A DNA stretch of 64,000 nucleotides from Vibrio owensii CAIM 1854 = LMG 25443 (GCF_000817815.1 NZ_JPRD01000005.1:1-64000), one strand, 5' to 3'; shown: positions 9,376 to 18,535, numbered from the stretch's first letter. The notes: generated from the letters alone by a model not told the origin. Numbers and translations: made by a program.

Positions 9376-11370
9376 ATGTCTTTGATTTTAGAACAGCGAT
9401 ATCCTGAGCTTACCGAAAACCCTTATGTTACGTTTGGCTCTGATGAAGAAGGCGTTTCTCATGTCTTTGATTTAAATTGGAACTTTTATTCATTGCACCA
9501 AAATAATGTTGAGATAAATTTTAGTCATATCGATGTCAATTACTGCCAAAATATCCAGTCCTATCTTTATGCAATAATGCAATGGCAGAAACAAAACTCT
9601 CCTGATGGCGAACATGAGTCAGTTAGTACTCTGGTTGATTACAGAGTGAAATTAAATGTCCTTGCAACGCTTTGGGGCAACAGTGACTTTAGTTTGCTAT
9701 CTAGTGACCGAGAGTGGAAAAAATGTTCCAAGAAATTGAGGAGTTATGCTAGTGAAAGTTTTTGTCGATCTTTGGCATCGACTATAAATACTCTGAATAG
9801 AGTTGGTCTGTTAAACCGATATGTTCATAAAAGGGAGTGGATCAATTGGATAAAAAAAGGCTCAAAAAAAGGTCAGGCTATAGCTTTCCCTGAGGCGATT
9901 CACTCTACTATTTTAAAGCAAGTCGTTCAGTTTGTGGAAACTTATCATCCATATCGCCATCAGATTTCAGAAGTAATGGGTAAGGTTTATGCCTATCAAA
10001 ATCAAATGATGGATGAGGAACTCGATAAATTAGGTCTTATTCATGTTGATGATATGACTGAGTCGCAATTAAAAGCTTTTGGTACGAAAGTATCAAGGCG
10101 CATATGTAAATGGCCTGATATTCAAGCAATACCAGATTTTCAAGTACACAGGAAAGGTAATTGGTTAGGCAAGTTGCATAAAGTGTGTTTTATCTGCGTT
10201 GGATTATTCACTGGAGCGCGACATAAAGAGTTGCTTTCCATGAACAAGGACAGTTATGACCTATCGTCTTCTGGAATATCAAAAGTATCAGGTTTTACCA
10301 CAAAGGGAAAAAATGGTAACCCAATTTTCACAACATGGAATACAGCGCCTATTACTAAATTAGCATTAGAGTTAGCTTATGATGCGACGCAGGCTACAAG
10401 GAATTATGCACTTGAGCGAGTTAAGAAAGGTTTTCAAGCTGGTTTAATAACCAAAGACCAGTACGACTACAGGCTTCGAGAACTAAGCAGCGCTTTTATC
10501 GCAGTGGATATTCCATACAGCGACGAAAAACTACAAGTAAAAAAGAGTTTTAAGTACAAGGTGGATAGTGATGGTGTTTTCACTCTCAATTTAAAAGAGT
10601 TCAATATTATTGCAACTGCAGAGGATGTTGAAGAATTCAACCTTTTAAACCCTGAACGAGCGGGAGATTTAAAGGTGGGAGGTGGTTTACCGCGACTAGC
10701 TCCCCATGATTTAAGGCGTAGCTTTGTTGTCTTTATGGTGAAAAATCGACTTGGGAACGCTTTAACTGTTAAATATCAACTAAAACACCGTAATGTAAAT
10801 ATGTCCAATTGGTATGCTAATTATTCTGAGTTAGCGCGCACTAATGAGTTGTTGATGGATTCTCAATTAATGGGTGAATTCAATGAAGCCTTTGAAGAAG
10901 CAGCTGTGGATGCATGGGATGATATTTATAATGTATCTGAGCACTTAAGTGGTACCGAGGGAGAACGCATAGCTAAGGATAACGCGGAACGGTTAGCTCA
11001 AGGTGAAGAAGTTGTTATATCTCGGAGTGAATTAATTGCTTTGGTGAGATCAGGAGACAAATCTATTGTACTGCTTCCAACAGGTGGATACTGCACTAAC
11101 CCTGATTGTGAGCGACTATGCTCTCTGATGGATATCGTCGAAGCTCCTTGCTCTCATAAGGTTGTGACGGATAAAGCTGCTAAAAGGTTTTCGAGAGAGC
11201 GAGATAACTTGATTGCTTCATTTAGAGCAATCAATGATATGGAAGATTATGCCAATGAATTGATTCTAGATGCTAGAAAAAAGAAGATTCAGTCTATTGA
11301 ACCAACTCTAGTTAAACACAGCATCCCTTTTGATAACTTCAATGATGAGATTAAGGCAGTGTGGTCATGA
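9376..11370 (+). CDS. intB: Tyrosine recombinase, third of the module (IntB-like)
   Basis: A 664-residue recombinase, larger than usual. Catalytic residues seen: Arg282 in TGARHKE, His444 and Arg447 in PHDLRRS, His471 in LKHRNV and Tyr480 nine residues on. An insertion of about 130 residues lies between box I and box II, including IPYSDEKLQVKKSFKYK. Beyond the catalytic domain there are about 180 extra residues with a cysteine-rich stretch (YCTNPDCERLC, then CSH) that may bind zinc. Start ATG 9376 follows AGGGAG by 5 bases; a longer frame from 9310 would overlap the previous gene. With IntA it presumably forms the mixed recombinase that circularises the element. Confidence 0.85.
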   Translation: MSLILEQRYPELTENPYVTFGSDEEGVSHVFDLNWNFYSLHQNNVEINFSHIDVNYCQNIQSYLYAIMQWQKQNSPDGEHESVSTLVDYRVKLNVLATLWGNSDFSLLSSDREWKKCSKKLRSYASESFCRSLASTINTLNRVGLLNRYVHKREWINWIKKGSKKGQAIAFPEAIHSTILKQVVQFVETYHPYRHQISEVMGKVYAYQNQMMDEELDKLGLIHVDDMTESQLKAFGTKVSRRICKWPDIQAIPDFQVHRKGNWLGKLHKVCFICVGLFTGARHKELLSMNKDSYDLSSSGISKVSGFTTKGKNGNPIFTTWNTAPITKLALELAYDATQATRNYALERVKKGFQAGLITKDQYDYRLRELSSAFIAVDIPYSDEKLQVKKSFKYKVDSDGVFTLNLKEFNIIATAEDVEEFNLLNPERAGDLKVGGGLPRLAPHDLRRSFVVFMVKNRLGNALTVKYQLKHRNVNMSNWYANYSELARTNELLMDSQLMGEFNEAFEEAAVDAWDDIYNVSEHLSGTEGERIAKDNAERLAQGEEVVISRSELIALVRSGDKSIVLLPTGGYCTNPDCERLCSLMDIVEAPCSHKVVTDKAAKRFSRERDNLIASFRAINDMEDYANELILDARKKKIQSIEPTLVKHSIPFDNFNDEIKAVWS

Positions 11371-11825
11371 AAGTAGAGTATAAGGCAACCTGCAAGGCAG
11401 AAGGGTTACTGGTCAATGCGTTTCAGCGACTATTAGATGGTAAGCCTATTCATGTCAAGGCGATGGGTAAGCTCACGTTAAACCGGATCAATAATGAAGC
11501 CCAGCTTGGCAATAGCTATGTCCATAAGTTTAAAGAGTTTGTGGCTTACGCTAAACCTGTGATCGATGAATACAACCACAACCGTGATAAGGCTATGACA
11601 ACGGGCTTAGATATTGAATTGGATGTCCCTTTGTCTGAGCTTGACAGGCTAAAACACGAATTAAAAAAAGCCAATGACCTTAAGGATAAATACAGGGTGC
11701 AACGAAACAATGCAGTTGAAGCTCGAAAGCAGTTAGAGGCTGAAAATGCGAGGCTCCGCTTTAGGGTGTTTGACCTCCAACAAGAGCTATTGGATGAAAA
11801 TTCAGTCGTAACACCAATAAAGTAA
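11367..11825 (+). CDS. srap: Small coiled-coil recombination accessory protein (Srap-like)
   Basis: A 152-residue soluble protein that starts on an ATGA overlap with intB. Residues about 88-145 are a strongly predicted coiled coil (LSELDRLKHELKKAND, then ARKQLEAENARLRF), rich in Lys/Glu/Arg. The N-terminal 80 residues have no motif that I recognise. A small coiled-coil protein behind multi-recombinase operons is also seen as TnpC of Tn554, and in SE elements this slot is called srap. A role as DNA-bending or recombinase-assembly helper is inferred from position only. Confidence 0.65.
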   Translation: MKVEYKATCKAEGLLVNAFQRLLDGKPIHVKAMGKLTLNRINNEAQLGNSYVHKFKEFVAYAKPVIDEYNHNRDKAMTTGLDIELDVPLSELDRLKHELKKANDLKDKYRVQRNNAVEARKQLEAENARLRFRVFDLQQELLDENSVVTPIK

Positions 11826-12006
11826 TACGCAAGTGTAATGGGGCAAGGGAACGTAACTCGTTTCTGCCCCAAATTGTGTTTCACAAACCAACGATACAAT
11901 CTAACTAAGGCGATTTACGCGATGAGCGGGGTTGCCTCTCGACATAGCCTGAGATAAGGTCTTGCAGTTACCAGCTCTCATCTTAATAGATATCGGATAA
12001 AAATAA

Positions 12007-12726
12007 ATGAAGCAAAATATTTACGATGACGATGTGTTTTTCGAAGGCTATCAATCGCTAAGAAAAAATGATTCGGGTTACAATCGTTATCTAGAAGAAC
12101 CAACTCTTCGTTCTTTGTTACCTAACCTTGAGGGTAAGAAGGTACTAGATATTGGCTGTGGGTTTGGTGACTTCTCCCAATATGCAGTAAAACACCGTGC
12201 TAGTTATTATCTAGGTATCGATATTTCCGAGAAAATGCTTAGTGAAGCAATGGTACATAAAACGGTCAGTGTTGATTTTTTACATTGCTCAATCGAGGAC
12301 TACTCATACCCCGAAGAGGAATTCGATGTCGTTGTTGCTTCACTCTGTTTACATTACATCCAAGACATAAGTGCGGTGTTTAAGAAAATATTCAACAGCT
12401 TAAAATCGGATGGAACGTTTGTTTTTTCGGTAGAGCATCCTATATGCACCTCTTTACTCAAAGGCCTTTATGAAACTCAGGGTGAGTCTCATTGGCCTGT
12501 GGATAATTATTTCAATGAAACTAAACGGGAACAAAATTGGTTTGTGAATGGTGTCGTTAAATTCCATCGCAGTGTCCAGTCTTATGTGAGCACATTACTA
12601 GACGCAGGGTTTTCTATCCAAGGTTTTTCAGAGCCGCAACCGTCCGAGGAAGACATAGCAGCAGTTCCAGAACTATCTATCCATAAAAGAAGACCTGCGA
12701 TACTTGTTATTAAAGGTGGCAAGTGA
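12007..12726 (+). CDS. Class I SAM-dependent methyltransferase
   Basis: A 239-residue Rossmann-fold methyltransferase. Motif I VLDIGCGFGDF lies at residues 46-56, an acidic residue closing strand beta-2 at LGIDISEKM, and motif IV-like VVVASLCLHYI near 110. There is no DNA-target motif of the DPPY/NPPF type, so it is more likely a small-molecule or protein methyltransferase than a modification enzyme. It is the first cargo gene behind the recombination module, 181 bases after srap, with its own leader. Substrate unknown; I see no partner gene that would reveal it. Confidence 0.85.
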   Translation: MKQNIYDDDVFFEGYQSLRKNDSGYNRYLEEPTLRSLLPNLEGKKVLDIGCGFGDFSQYAVKHRASYYLGIDISEKMLSEAMVHKTVSVDFLHCSIEDYSYPEEEFDVVVASLCLHYIQDISAVFKKIFNSLKSDGTFVFSVEHPICTSLLKGLYETQGESHWPVDNYFNETKREQNWFVNGVVKFHRSVQSYVSTLLDAGFSIQGFSEPQPSEEDIAAVPELSIHKRRPAILVIKGGK

Positions 12727-12903
12727 GCCTCAACACGATGAATACTGGGCATCAAGTTAAGCGGCTTTCGGTAATTATAGCTAATCATAATTTATTAAAG
12801 TTGCTGAAACGTCTCTGTCCACCGACGTTTTAGATCTTCCTAAACCCTACTAAATGTGCCTGCCAAACTTCATGTTGACCTAAAACACTGAGAGGAGGTC
12901 ATC

Positions 12904-13500
12904 ATGAGAAAGCTATCTTCTGGAAAATGCAGTGGCATCAAAAGGCCATTTAAGCTTGAAGAGATCTGGCGGATCAGAACTAGGCTGGAGATTGAAAATG
13001 ATCTGATGCAACTCGCACTACTGAACCTAGCTATAGATAGCAAGTTAAGAGCGAGTGACTTGCTGAAACTACACGTTTACGATGTTTCTTCGCAAGGAGT
13101 TATCTATGAAAGGGTTCAGTGCATCCAGCAAAAAACTGGTACCGATGTCCACTATGAGATTACTCCGAGAACACAGCAAAGTATTAGCCGATGGATTTTT
13201 GCAGCATCCCTAGAGGCAAACAGTTTTCTATTCCCGAGTAACAGACGCTTTGGGCAACCTATCAGCTACTCATTCTATCGTTCAATTATCAGGAACTGGG
13301 CTGCAAAACTGGGACTGAATGCTGACTATTACGGCACTCATTCTATGCGCCGCACTAAAGCCACTTTAATCTATGCCAGAACGAAAAACATCAGGGCCGT
13401 ACAGATTTTACTTGGACATTCGAAGCTAGATAACACGATTCGATACCTCGGCGTTGAGCTAGAAGACGCTCTGAGGTTGTCTGAGAAAACAGACTGCTGA
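12904..13500 (+). CDS. Minimal tyrosine recombinase (FimB/FimE-size integrase)
   Basis: A 198-residue recombinase consisting almost only of the catalytic domain: Arg49 (SKLRASD), a lysine in QQKTGTD, His146 and Arg149 (THSMRRT), His172 (LLGHSK) and Tyr181. It has no N-terminal core-binding domain, like FimB/FimE and similar inversion or cassette recombinases. AGGAGG 6 bases before the ATG is an unusually strong ribosome site. Catalytically intact. Being cargo inside another element, it may be a hitchhiking integration, or it may act on sites near the neighbouring defence genes. No obvious inverted-repeat pair for a phase switch was found beside it. Confidence 0.88.
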   Translation: MRKLSSGKCSGIKRPFKLEEIWRIRTRLEIENDLMQLALLNLAIDSKLRASDLLKLHVYDVSSQGVIYERVQCIQQKTGTDVHYEITPRTQQSISRWIFAASLEANSFLFPSNRRFGQPISYSFYRSIIRNWAAKLGLNADYYGTHSMRRTKATLIYARTKNIRAVQILLGHSKLDNTIRYLGVELEDALRLSEKTDC

Positions 13501-13515
13501 CAGACAGGAGCTGAA

Positions 13516-13541
13516 ACAGGCTTTTCTTCTGAAAAGCCTGT
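13516..13541 (+). terminator. Hairpin behind the small integrase
   Basis: Perfect 11-bp stem ACAGGCTTTTC (13516-13526) / GAAAAGCCTGT (13531-13541), loop TTCT. There is no T-run after it on the plus strand, so it may be a weak terminator or a recombination-related structure. A second long-range repeat (ATCCCC 13638-13643 / GGGGAT 13668-13673) follows before the OLD gene. Confidence 0.5.
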
Positions 13542-13793
13542 GCCCCATTATTGGATAGACCTTTTACTCATTCCCATCCTGTTCATGAGTTTTCCCCTAC
13601 TAAAACTTATCCATTCTTCTAGTACTGTTCGTTGTGAATCCCCGTAAGCATAGTTCGCTAGTGTTTGGGGGATGATGGTTCTTATATCTCGTCATGTAAC
13701 ACGGGGAAAGTCTGCTTTACTTATTTGATCCAAAGCTCTAAACAGAACTTCTTTTTTCAGTATGATACATTGCGCTTATACCAAGGGAGTCAT

Positions 13794-15611
13794 ATGAAAA
13801 TAAGAAAAGTGGAAATTCGAAACTTCAGGGGAATTTCGAAAGCGGTAATCGACCTTAGTAACTTTACGACGCTAGTCGGTCCAAACAACATAGGTAAATC
13901 AACGATACTTGCGGCATTAAACTTAGTATTGGATAACAAAAAGCCAAAGGTAGAAGATTGGCCTAACCAAACCCAATCCGATGATGAAATGCTTATTACC
14001 TGCACTTTTAGTGATTTAGAGGATTGGGAGCGAGCAAAGCCAGCTATTTCAAAGTTGTTGAATGGCGATGAGTTAATTGTACGTATGAAAGCCACTTGGA
14101 AAGAGAACGCAGACGCACCTAATTGTAAGTATTATGTACATCACTCGCTAAAAACCACTCCATTTTCCGAAACCAAGATAACGAAAGTACGAGAAAATGA
14201 TTTAGCAAAACAAATACTAATTGAACGAGGTGCAAACACTGCTGACCTGTACAAGGAGAAAAGAGAAGAGCTTGAGCAATACTTTATCCAATCTCATCCT
14301 GAACATGTTACAGAAGATACCGACTGGCATGAAAAGGCATTTGCAAATTCCTTACAACAAGCGATTCCGCATGTTATGTATGTACCTGCTAGTTTTAAAA
14401 TTGAAGATGAATTAAAGACCACAGGAACGTCACCATTTGCTTATTTGTTCAAGAACAAGTTATTCCCTCGAGTTAAAGATGATAAGTCATACAGCGAGTA
14501 CATTGATATCGCGGGCAAGTTACAACAAAAACTAAAGGGTCAAGCCGAAGATGGGTCGGAAATCGATGGTTTGGATGATGCTCTAAAAGCAGTTTCAGAA
14601 ACTCTTAATGATATTTTGGATTTCGATACAAAAGTAAAACTCGCCGTAGGTGATATTGATGTCGAAAAATTGTTTATGAATGCCGCGACGTTCCTTATCG
14701 ATGACGAGTTAGAAACAAGTCTTCAATATCAAGGCAGCGGAGTTCAAAGAGCATTGGCGTTTGCTATGCTTGAAAGCAACGCTGCAATTGAAGCACAAGT
14801 TGAAGGTGCCCAAAGAACCACAATTGTCTTATATGAAGAGCCTGAGCTATATATACACCCTCATCTTATGCGCCGTTTAAAAAATACGCTTCAAACTCGA
14901 TCAGACAGCCCACTCTGGCAGGTAGTATGCTCTACGCATTCCCCATTTTTGATTGATTTAGCGAATCAGCCAGACTCAATTAAATTAATTAAAAGGGGAG
15001 AGGGAAATAGTCGAATTGTTTCTCAGCTTCCAAACGAGTTGTTCGAACAAAGCGATGAATATGATGAAAAAGTGCTACTGCGTGCGGTACTAGATTTCCA
15101 TCCGACCGTTTGTGAAAGTCTATTTGCAAAACAAGTTGTTGTCGTGGAAGGTGATACTGAGGTTGCAGTATTTTCAATGATCGATGAGTTAGTAAGCAAG
15201 TTAGAAATTGAAAACTCAAAACATAAAGATATAACGGTTGTTTCGGCGGGAGGAAAATGGACAATTCCTGCGATTGTAAAGGTGCTTAAAGGTCTTGGTA
15301 TTGGATACAAAGTTATTCACGATACCGATGCCAAGGGCTTAACTGAAGAAGAACTTGTTCAAGTTGGGAATTTGCACCCTTATCGAGCCAATGCCAAAAT
15401 TTCGGAAGTTGCAGGTGAAGAAAACGTATTTCTTGTGAATGATACGTTTGAACATGTATTGTGGAATGCTGAAAAAGATTCAATAAAGTCTAGCAGTAAA
15501 CCTTATCATTCATGGAAACGCACACGACAATTTTTAGACAACGAACTCGACCTTGATGCTGCATGTAAGTCAACATTAAAAGAGATTATTGAATTTGCTT
15601 TTGTGAATTAG
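13794..15611 (+). CDS. OLD-family ATP-dependent endonuclease (ABC ATPase plus TOPRIM)
   Basis: A 605-residue protein. N-terminal ABC-type ATPase: Walker A GPNNIGKST at 29-37, signature YQGSGVQRA, Walker B IVLYEEPE ending at 351, and the H-loop CSTHSPF. C-terminal TOPRIM nuclease: VVEGDTE with Glu452 and Asp454, and HDTDAKG with Asp510 and Asp512. This is the overcoming-lysogenisation-defect layout, also shared with GajA of Gabija and PARIS AriA-like proteins. Start at ATG 13794 with AAGGGAG just upstream. No UvrD-like helicase (GajB) and no small AriB-like partner follows, so it is a stand-alone OLD nuclease. An anti-phage role is inferred from family and from its place in a mobile element. 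Confidence 0.85.
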   Translation: MKIRKVEIRNFRGISKAVIDLSNFTTLVGPNNIGKSTILAALNLVLDNKKPKVEDWPNQTQSDDEMLITCTFSDLEDWERAKPAISKLLNGDELIVRMKATWKENADAPNCKYYVHHSLKTTPFSETKITKVRENDLAKQILIERGANTADLYKEKREELEQYFIQSHPEHVTEDTDWHEKAFANSLQQAIPHVMYVPASFKIEDELKTTGTSPFAYLFKNKLFPRVKDDKSYSEYIDIAGKLQQKLKGQAEDGSEIDGLDDALKAVSETLNDILDFDTKVKLAVGDIDVEKLFMNAATFLIDDELETSLQYQGSGVQRALAFAMLESNAAIEAQVEGAQRTTIVLYEEPELYIHPHLMRRLKNTLQTRSDSPLWQVVCSTHSPFLIDLANQPDSIKLIKRGEGNSRIVSQLPNELFEQSDEYDEKVLLRAVLDFHPTVCESLFAKQVVVVEGDTEVAVFSMIDELVSKLEIENSKHKDITVVSAGGKWTIPAIVKVLKGLGIGYKVIHDTDAKGLTEEELVQVGNLHPYRANAKISEVAGEENVFLVNDTFEHVLWNAEKDSIKSSSKPYHSWKRTRQFLDNELDLDAACKSTLKEIIEFAFVN

Positions 15612-15625
15612 ATGTAACGATACCT

Positions 15626-15651
15626 AAAGGCTTCGTTTCTGGAGCCTTTTT
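15626..15651 (+). terminator. Terminator of the OLD gene
   Basis: AAAGGCT (15626-15632) pairs with AGCCTTT (15643-15649) and is followed by a short T stretch. It separates the OLD gene from the STAND gene 200 bases on, so the two are probably independent units. Confidence 0.65.
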
Positions 15652-15851
15652 ACTTAAGGACATTAGCTTAACTCTCATTGCCTTTTGGTGACAGCGTGGT
15701 GCCGTTGATCTTCAAGCCGATTTGGCCAACAACGCCTCAGAACCATAACACTGATTTGTCAAAGCACTGTGTTTCAAAACTAAACGTTAAACACCAAAAA
15801 AAGAAAATGATTATTAAGCTCTTTAAGTTTTCAGCATAGATTTGGATAAAT

Positions 15852-18116
15852 ATGTACGATTTACACCTTCTTGGATGGAATAGCTTCCAACAGCTTTGCC
15901 TTACAATCACTCGTGAAGTGCTTGGGCAAACTGTACAGTCCTTTCTGGACTCAAATGATGCTGGACGTGATGGTGCTTTCGCTGGTAGTTGGGCTCCTTG
16001 CTCAAGCATGCATCTTAGTGGAAATTTCGTGATTCAATGCAAGTTTACAAATAGATCCTCTTTTTATCTTACGAAGTCCAGCATGTCGGATGAAATACCT
16101 AAAGTTCGCAAGTTAGTCGCTGATGGTTTTTGCGATGTTTATATTTTGATGACTAACGCTGGGGTATCTGCCAATCAAGAATCGTTGATAAAATCAGAGT
16201 TGCTTGCTGCCGGGGTAAAACACATTCTGATTTTTGGTTCTACTTGGATCGAGGATCAAATCAAAGAAAACACACGACTTCGGATGCTCGTCCCTCGCAT
16301 ATATGGTTTGGGAGATCTCAGTCAAATTTTGGATCAACGAGCTTACGCTCAGGCTCGCTCAGTTCTGGAATCGTTACGAGAAGATTTGGCTAAGGTTGTA
16401 GTTACGGGTTCCTACCGAAAAGCGGTTGATGCCCTTGATGAACATGGATTTGTATTACTCATAGGCGAACCAGCAGCGGGTAAAACGACTATTGCATCGA
16501 TGTTAGCAATGGCGGCCGCAGATAAATGGGGCTCATCTGTTCTCAAACTAGACGACCCAGGCAAGGTAGTAGAACATTGGAATGTGGAAGAACCCACTCA
16601 GTTCTTTTGGATTGATGATGCTTTTGGTGTTACTCAGTATGAGTCGTCTTTGGTTCACGGATGGAACCATTCCCTAGCGCAGGTTAAGGCAATGTTGCGC
16701 CAAGGAGTGAAGATCGTTATGACGTCAAGGGATTATATCTACAATCGTGCTCGCCAAGACCTAAAGGAAAGTACTTTTCCACTAATCAGTGAGAGTCAAG
16801 TTGTAATCGATGTTCATGAACTATCAGAACTTGAAAGGCAGCAGATCCTTTACAACCATTTGAAACTCGGAAAACAACCCGCAGCTTTTCGCACTTCGAT
16901 AAAGCCGTATCTTGAGTACATTGCAGCGCATTCACGCTTCATTCCAGAAACAGCACGACGAATCGCCGAGCCTTTATTTACGAAGGACCTCTATATAAGT
17001 GAATATCAGTTGGGGCAATTTGTAGATAAGCGCGAACAGCTTCTTCTTGAAGTGCTCCAAGGGCTGGATGTTAATGACAAGGCCGCACTCGGCTTAATCT
17101 ATATGAGAAAAGGCCAACTAGAAAGCCCTATCATGTTACAAGAATCTGAGCCTTCGGCATTGGAACGCCTCGGCAGTACATTAGGGGAATGTATCAAGGC
17201 ATTGACTGCACTAAATGGTAGTCTTGTAACGCAAGTACATACTGATGACCAACCAGAGTGGCGCTTCAAGCATCCGACGATTGGAGATGCTTACGCGATA
17301 ACACTATCTTTCAACGCAGATCTACTCGGAATTTTCTTGAGTGGTAGCTCAACTGAAAACCTACTGTCACAGGTAACATGTGGCAATGTCGGTATTGAAA
17401 AGGCAGTAGTTGTTCCCAAGTCATTGTTCACAATGATGATAGATAGACTAAATGAGTTCACACAAAGTACCAAATACAAGGTGCAATGGTTATCGTCGTG
17501 GGGCGCTAGGTGGGCACTTTATCGCTTCCTTGCTAATCGTTGCTCGAAAGAGTTCTTAGAGATGTATCTTGCGCAAAACACCGAAATCCTACAGCGTATA
17601 TCTAATCCGGGTTTAAACCTAAGTGTAGTACCCGAAGTTGGTCTTGCTATCCGCCTTTATGAGTTTGGCCTTCTTCCTGAAGAGTATCGCAGAAAATTTG
17701 TTGAAACTGTGAGTAACTATGCCATCGAAGGTGAAGACTTATACGCTTTGGATGACTCAGGTATAAGAGGTGTTTTTACTGACAGTGAATTTAATGGACT
17801 TGTGGAAACCGTTCGTTGCAACCTATTACCTAATCTGGCAGATGTGCGGGTGAATGTTCAGAGCAATTATAACGAGACTGATGATCCGGATGAGCATATG
17901 GAATCTATGATTGAGTCGCTTAACACGCTGAAGGATAAATTTAGTGAAGATGAGGACGCAATTAAGATCATTGAACGGGAGCTGGAGTTCGTTAATGAAT
18001 GGATTGCTGAGTCTTCCGCTCCAGAACCTAAAATCAGCCCTCGCTCCTTTGGTACGGTGACAACCCCTGAAGAAAAATACGGTACGAGAAGTATCTTTGA
18101 GGATATAGATGAATAG
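15852..18116 (+). CDS. Restriction endonuclease-like / nSTAND3 NTPase fusion, predicted anti-phage protein
   Basis: A 754-residue protein of three parts. Residues 1-130: a PD-(D/E)XK Mrr-like nuclease domain, with [13 protein letters not shown] (Asp40) and the QCK variant of the catalytic lysine (Gln62-Lys64). Residues 180-360: a STAND-class P-loop NTPase with Walker A GEPAAGKT at 205-212, Walker B QFFWIDD at 250-256 and sensor TSRD at 291-294, most like the nSTAND3 group. Residues 370-754: helical region with no recognised motif, likely the sensor, ending in an acidic tail. Nuclease plus STAND ATPase plus sensor is the architecture of bacterial NLR-type defence proteins such as Avs. The start codon has only a weak ribosome site (GGATAA). 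It is the last gene of the element. Function inferred, not shown. Confidence 0.75.
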   Translation: MYDLHLLGWNSFQQLCLTITREVLGQTVQSFLDSNDAGRDGAFAGSWAPCSSMHLSGNFVIQCKFTNRSSFYLTKSSMSDEIPKVRKLVADGFCDVYILMTNAGVSANQESLIKSELLAAGVKHILIFGSTWIEDQIKENTRLRMLVPRIYGLGDLSQILDQRAYAQARSVLESLREDLAKVVVTGSYRKAVDALDEHGFVLLIGEPAAGKTTIASMLAMAAADKWGSSVLKLDDPGKVVEHWNVEEPTQFFWIDDAFGVTQYESSLVHGWNHSLAQVKAMLRQGVKIVMTSRDYIYNRARQDLKESTFPLISESQVVIDVHELSELERQQILYNHLKLGKQPAAFRTSIKPYLEYIAAHSRFIPETARRIAEPLFTKDLYISEYQLGQFVDKREQLLLEVLQGLDVNDKAALGLIYMRKGQLESPIMLQESEPSALERLGSTLGECIKALTALNGSLVTQVHTDDQPEWRFKHPTIGDAYAITLSFNADLLGIFLSGSSTENLLSQVTCGNVGIEKAVVVPKSLFTMMIDRLNEFTQSTKYKVQWLSSWGARWALYRFLANRCSKEFLEMYLAQNTEILQRISNPGLNLSVVPEVGLAIRLYEFGLLPEEYRRKFVETVSNYAIEGEDLYALDDSGIRGVFTDSEFNGLVETVRCNLLPNLADVRVNVQSNYNETDDPDEHMESMIESLNTLKDKFSEDEDAIKIIERELEFVNEWIAESSAPEPKISPRSFGTVTTPEEKYGTRSIFEDIDE

Positions 18117-18133
18117 TTTACTTTCACTCAAGG

Positions 18134-18163
18134 TGTAGTGGCTAAGTAAATTTGACCACTACA
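18134..18163 (+). terminator. Hairpin behind the STAND gene
   Basis: TGTAGTGG (18134-18141) pairs perfectly with CCACTACA (18156-18163), 17 bases after the stop codon. There is no strong T-run, so termination efficiency is uncertain. Confidence 0.5.
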
Positions 18164-18251
18164 TTAGAGGTTTTGCTATACCATAAGTAATCCGTTAAAT
18201 ACTAATTTAGCAATGCATGTAGCACAGATTTGTCCAAAAGTTTTTTAAGCG

Positions 18252-18285
18252 GAGTTCTGCCTGTGTGTGAGTTCTGCCTGTGTGA
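18252..18285. repeat. Tandem 17-bp repeat near the element's right end
   Basis: GAGTTCTGCCTGTGTGT occurs twice in direct succession (18252-18268 and 18269-18285, 16 of 17 identical). The second copy continues into an inverted repeat CCTGTG/CACAGG. It lies about 85 bases inside the putative right boundary and could be protein-binding arm sites for the recombinases or a recent slippage duplication. Confidence 0.55.
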
Positions 18286-18367
18286 TGCACAGGAGGAATG
18301 CTCGCTTGCATCGCAGAGCGCTGACTAGCAACAAAATGTCGAGTATTGCTTTGATCGACTTGATGGG

Positions 18368-18379
18368 AAAGTTGAGAAT
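18368..18379. repeat. Right copy of the 12-bp flanking direct repeat (putative attR core)
   Basis: Exact copy of AAAGTTGAGAAT from 5866-5877. Outside it the sequence continues TTCGGGGTGATT and forms a TGAGAA/TTCTCA stem (18373-18378 / 18392-18397) that would have stood just behind ycgN before integration. The shorter string GTTGAGAA also occurs at about 18424, so the exact edge needs an empty-site comparison. Confidence 0.6.
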
Positions 18380-18535
18380 TTCGGGGTGATTTTCTCAGGT
18401 TTTGGTTAGAGAAAGGGCTTTTTGTTGAGAAAACCATGAACCCATTGGTATTGCAGGTCTCTCTCATGATTCATAAAAACAAAAATTAATTCTTGTTCAT
18501 TTTGAATCACCCAAATCGCCCATAGCCGAACGTAG

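Larger units (their letters stand above)
5866..18379. mobile_element. SE-like integrative element with a four-gene tyrosine recombinase module
   Basis: About 12.5 kb between the two copies of AAAGTTGAGAAT. Gene order from the left end is intA, tfp-like, intB, srap-like, then methyltransferase, small integrase, OLD nuclease and endonuclease-STAND ATPase. The first four overlap or nearly abut (ATGA overlaps at 7509 and 11367; 10 bases between the second and third), as in the core of the strand-biased circularising integrative elements known from Vibrio. There are no conjugation, phage or replication genes. All genes point the same way. Base composition in the second and third recombinases and the OLD gene is visibly more AT-rich than the flanking chromosome. 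Boundaries are inferred from the repeat and not proven. Confidence 0.75.

Noticed and set aside
12727-12903. Integron attC site before the small integrase
   Set aside because: AAGTTAAGCGGCT recalls attC ends, but there is no matching GCC...AAC partner with the required spacing, and the recombinase is not IntI-like (no extra alpha-helix patch).
13794-18116. Gabija or PARIS system
   Set aside because: The OLD-type protein is there, but the next gene is a nuclease-STAND fusion and not a UvrD helicase or AriB toxin, and a terminator separates them.
5866-18379. Prophage or conjugative element
   Set aside because: No structural, replication, lysis, relaxase or type IV secretion genes are present; only the recombination module and cargo.
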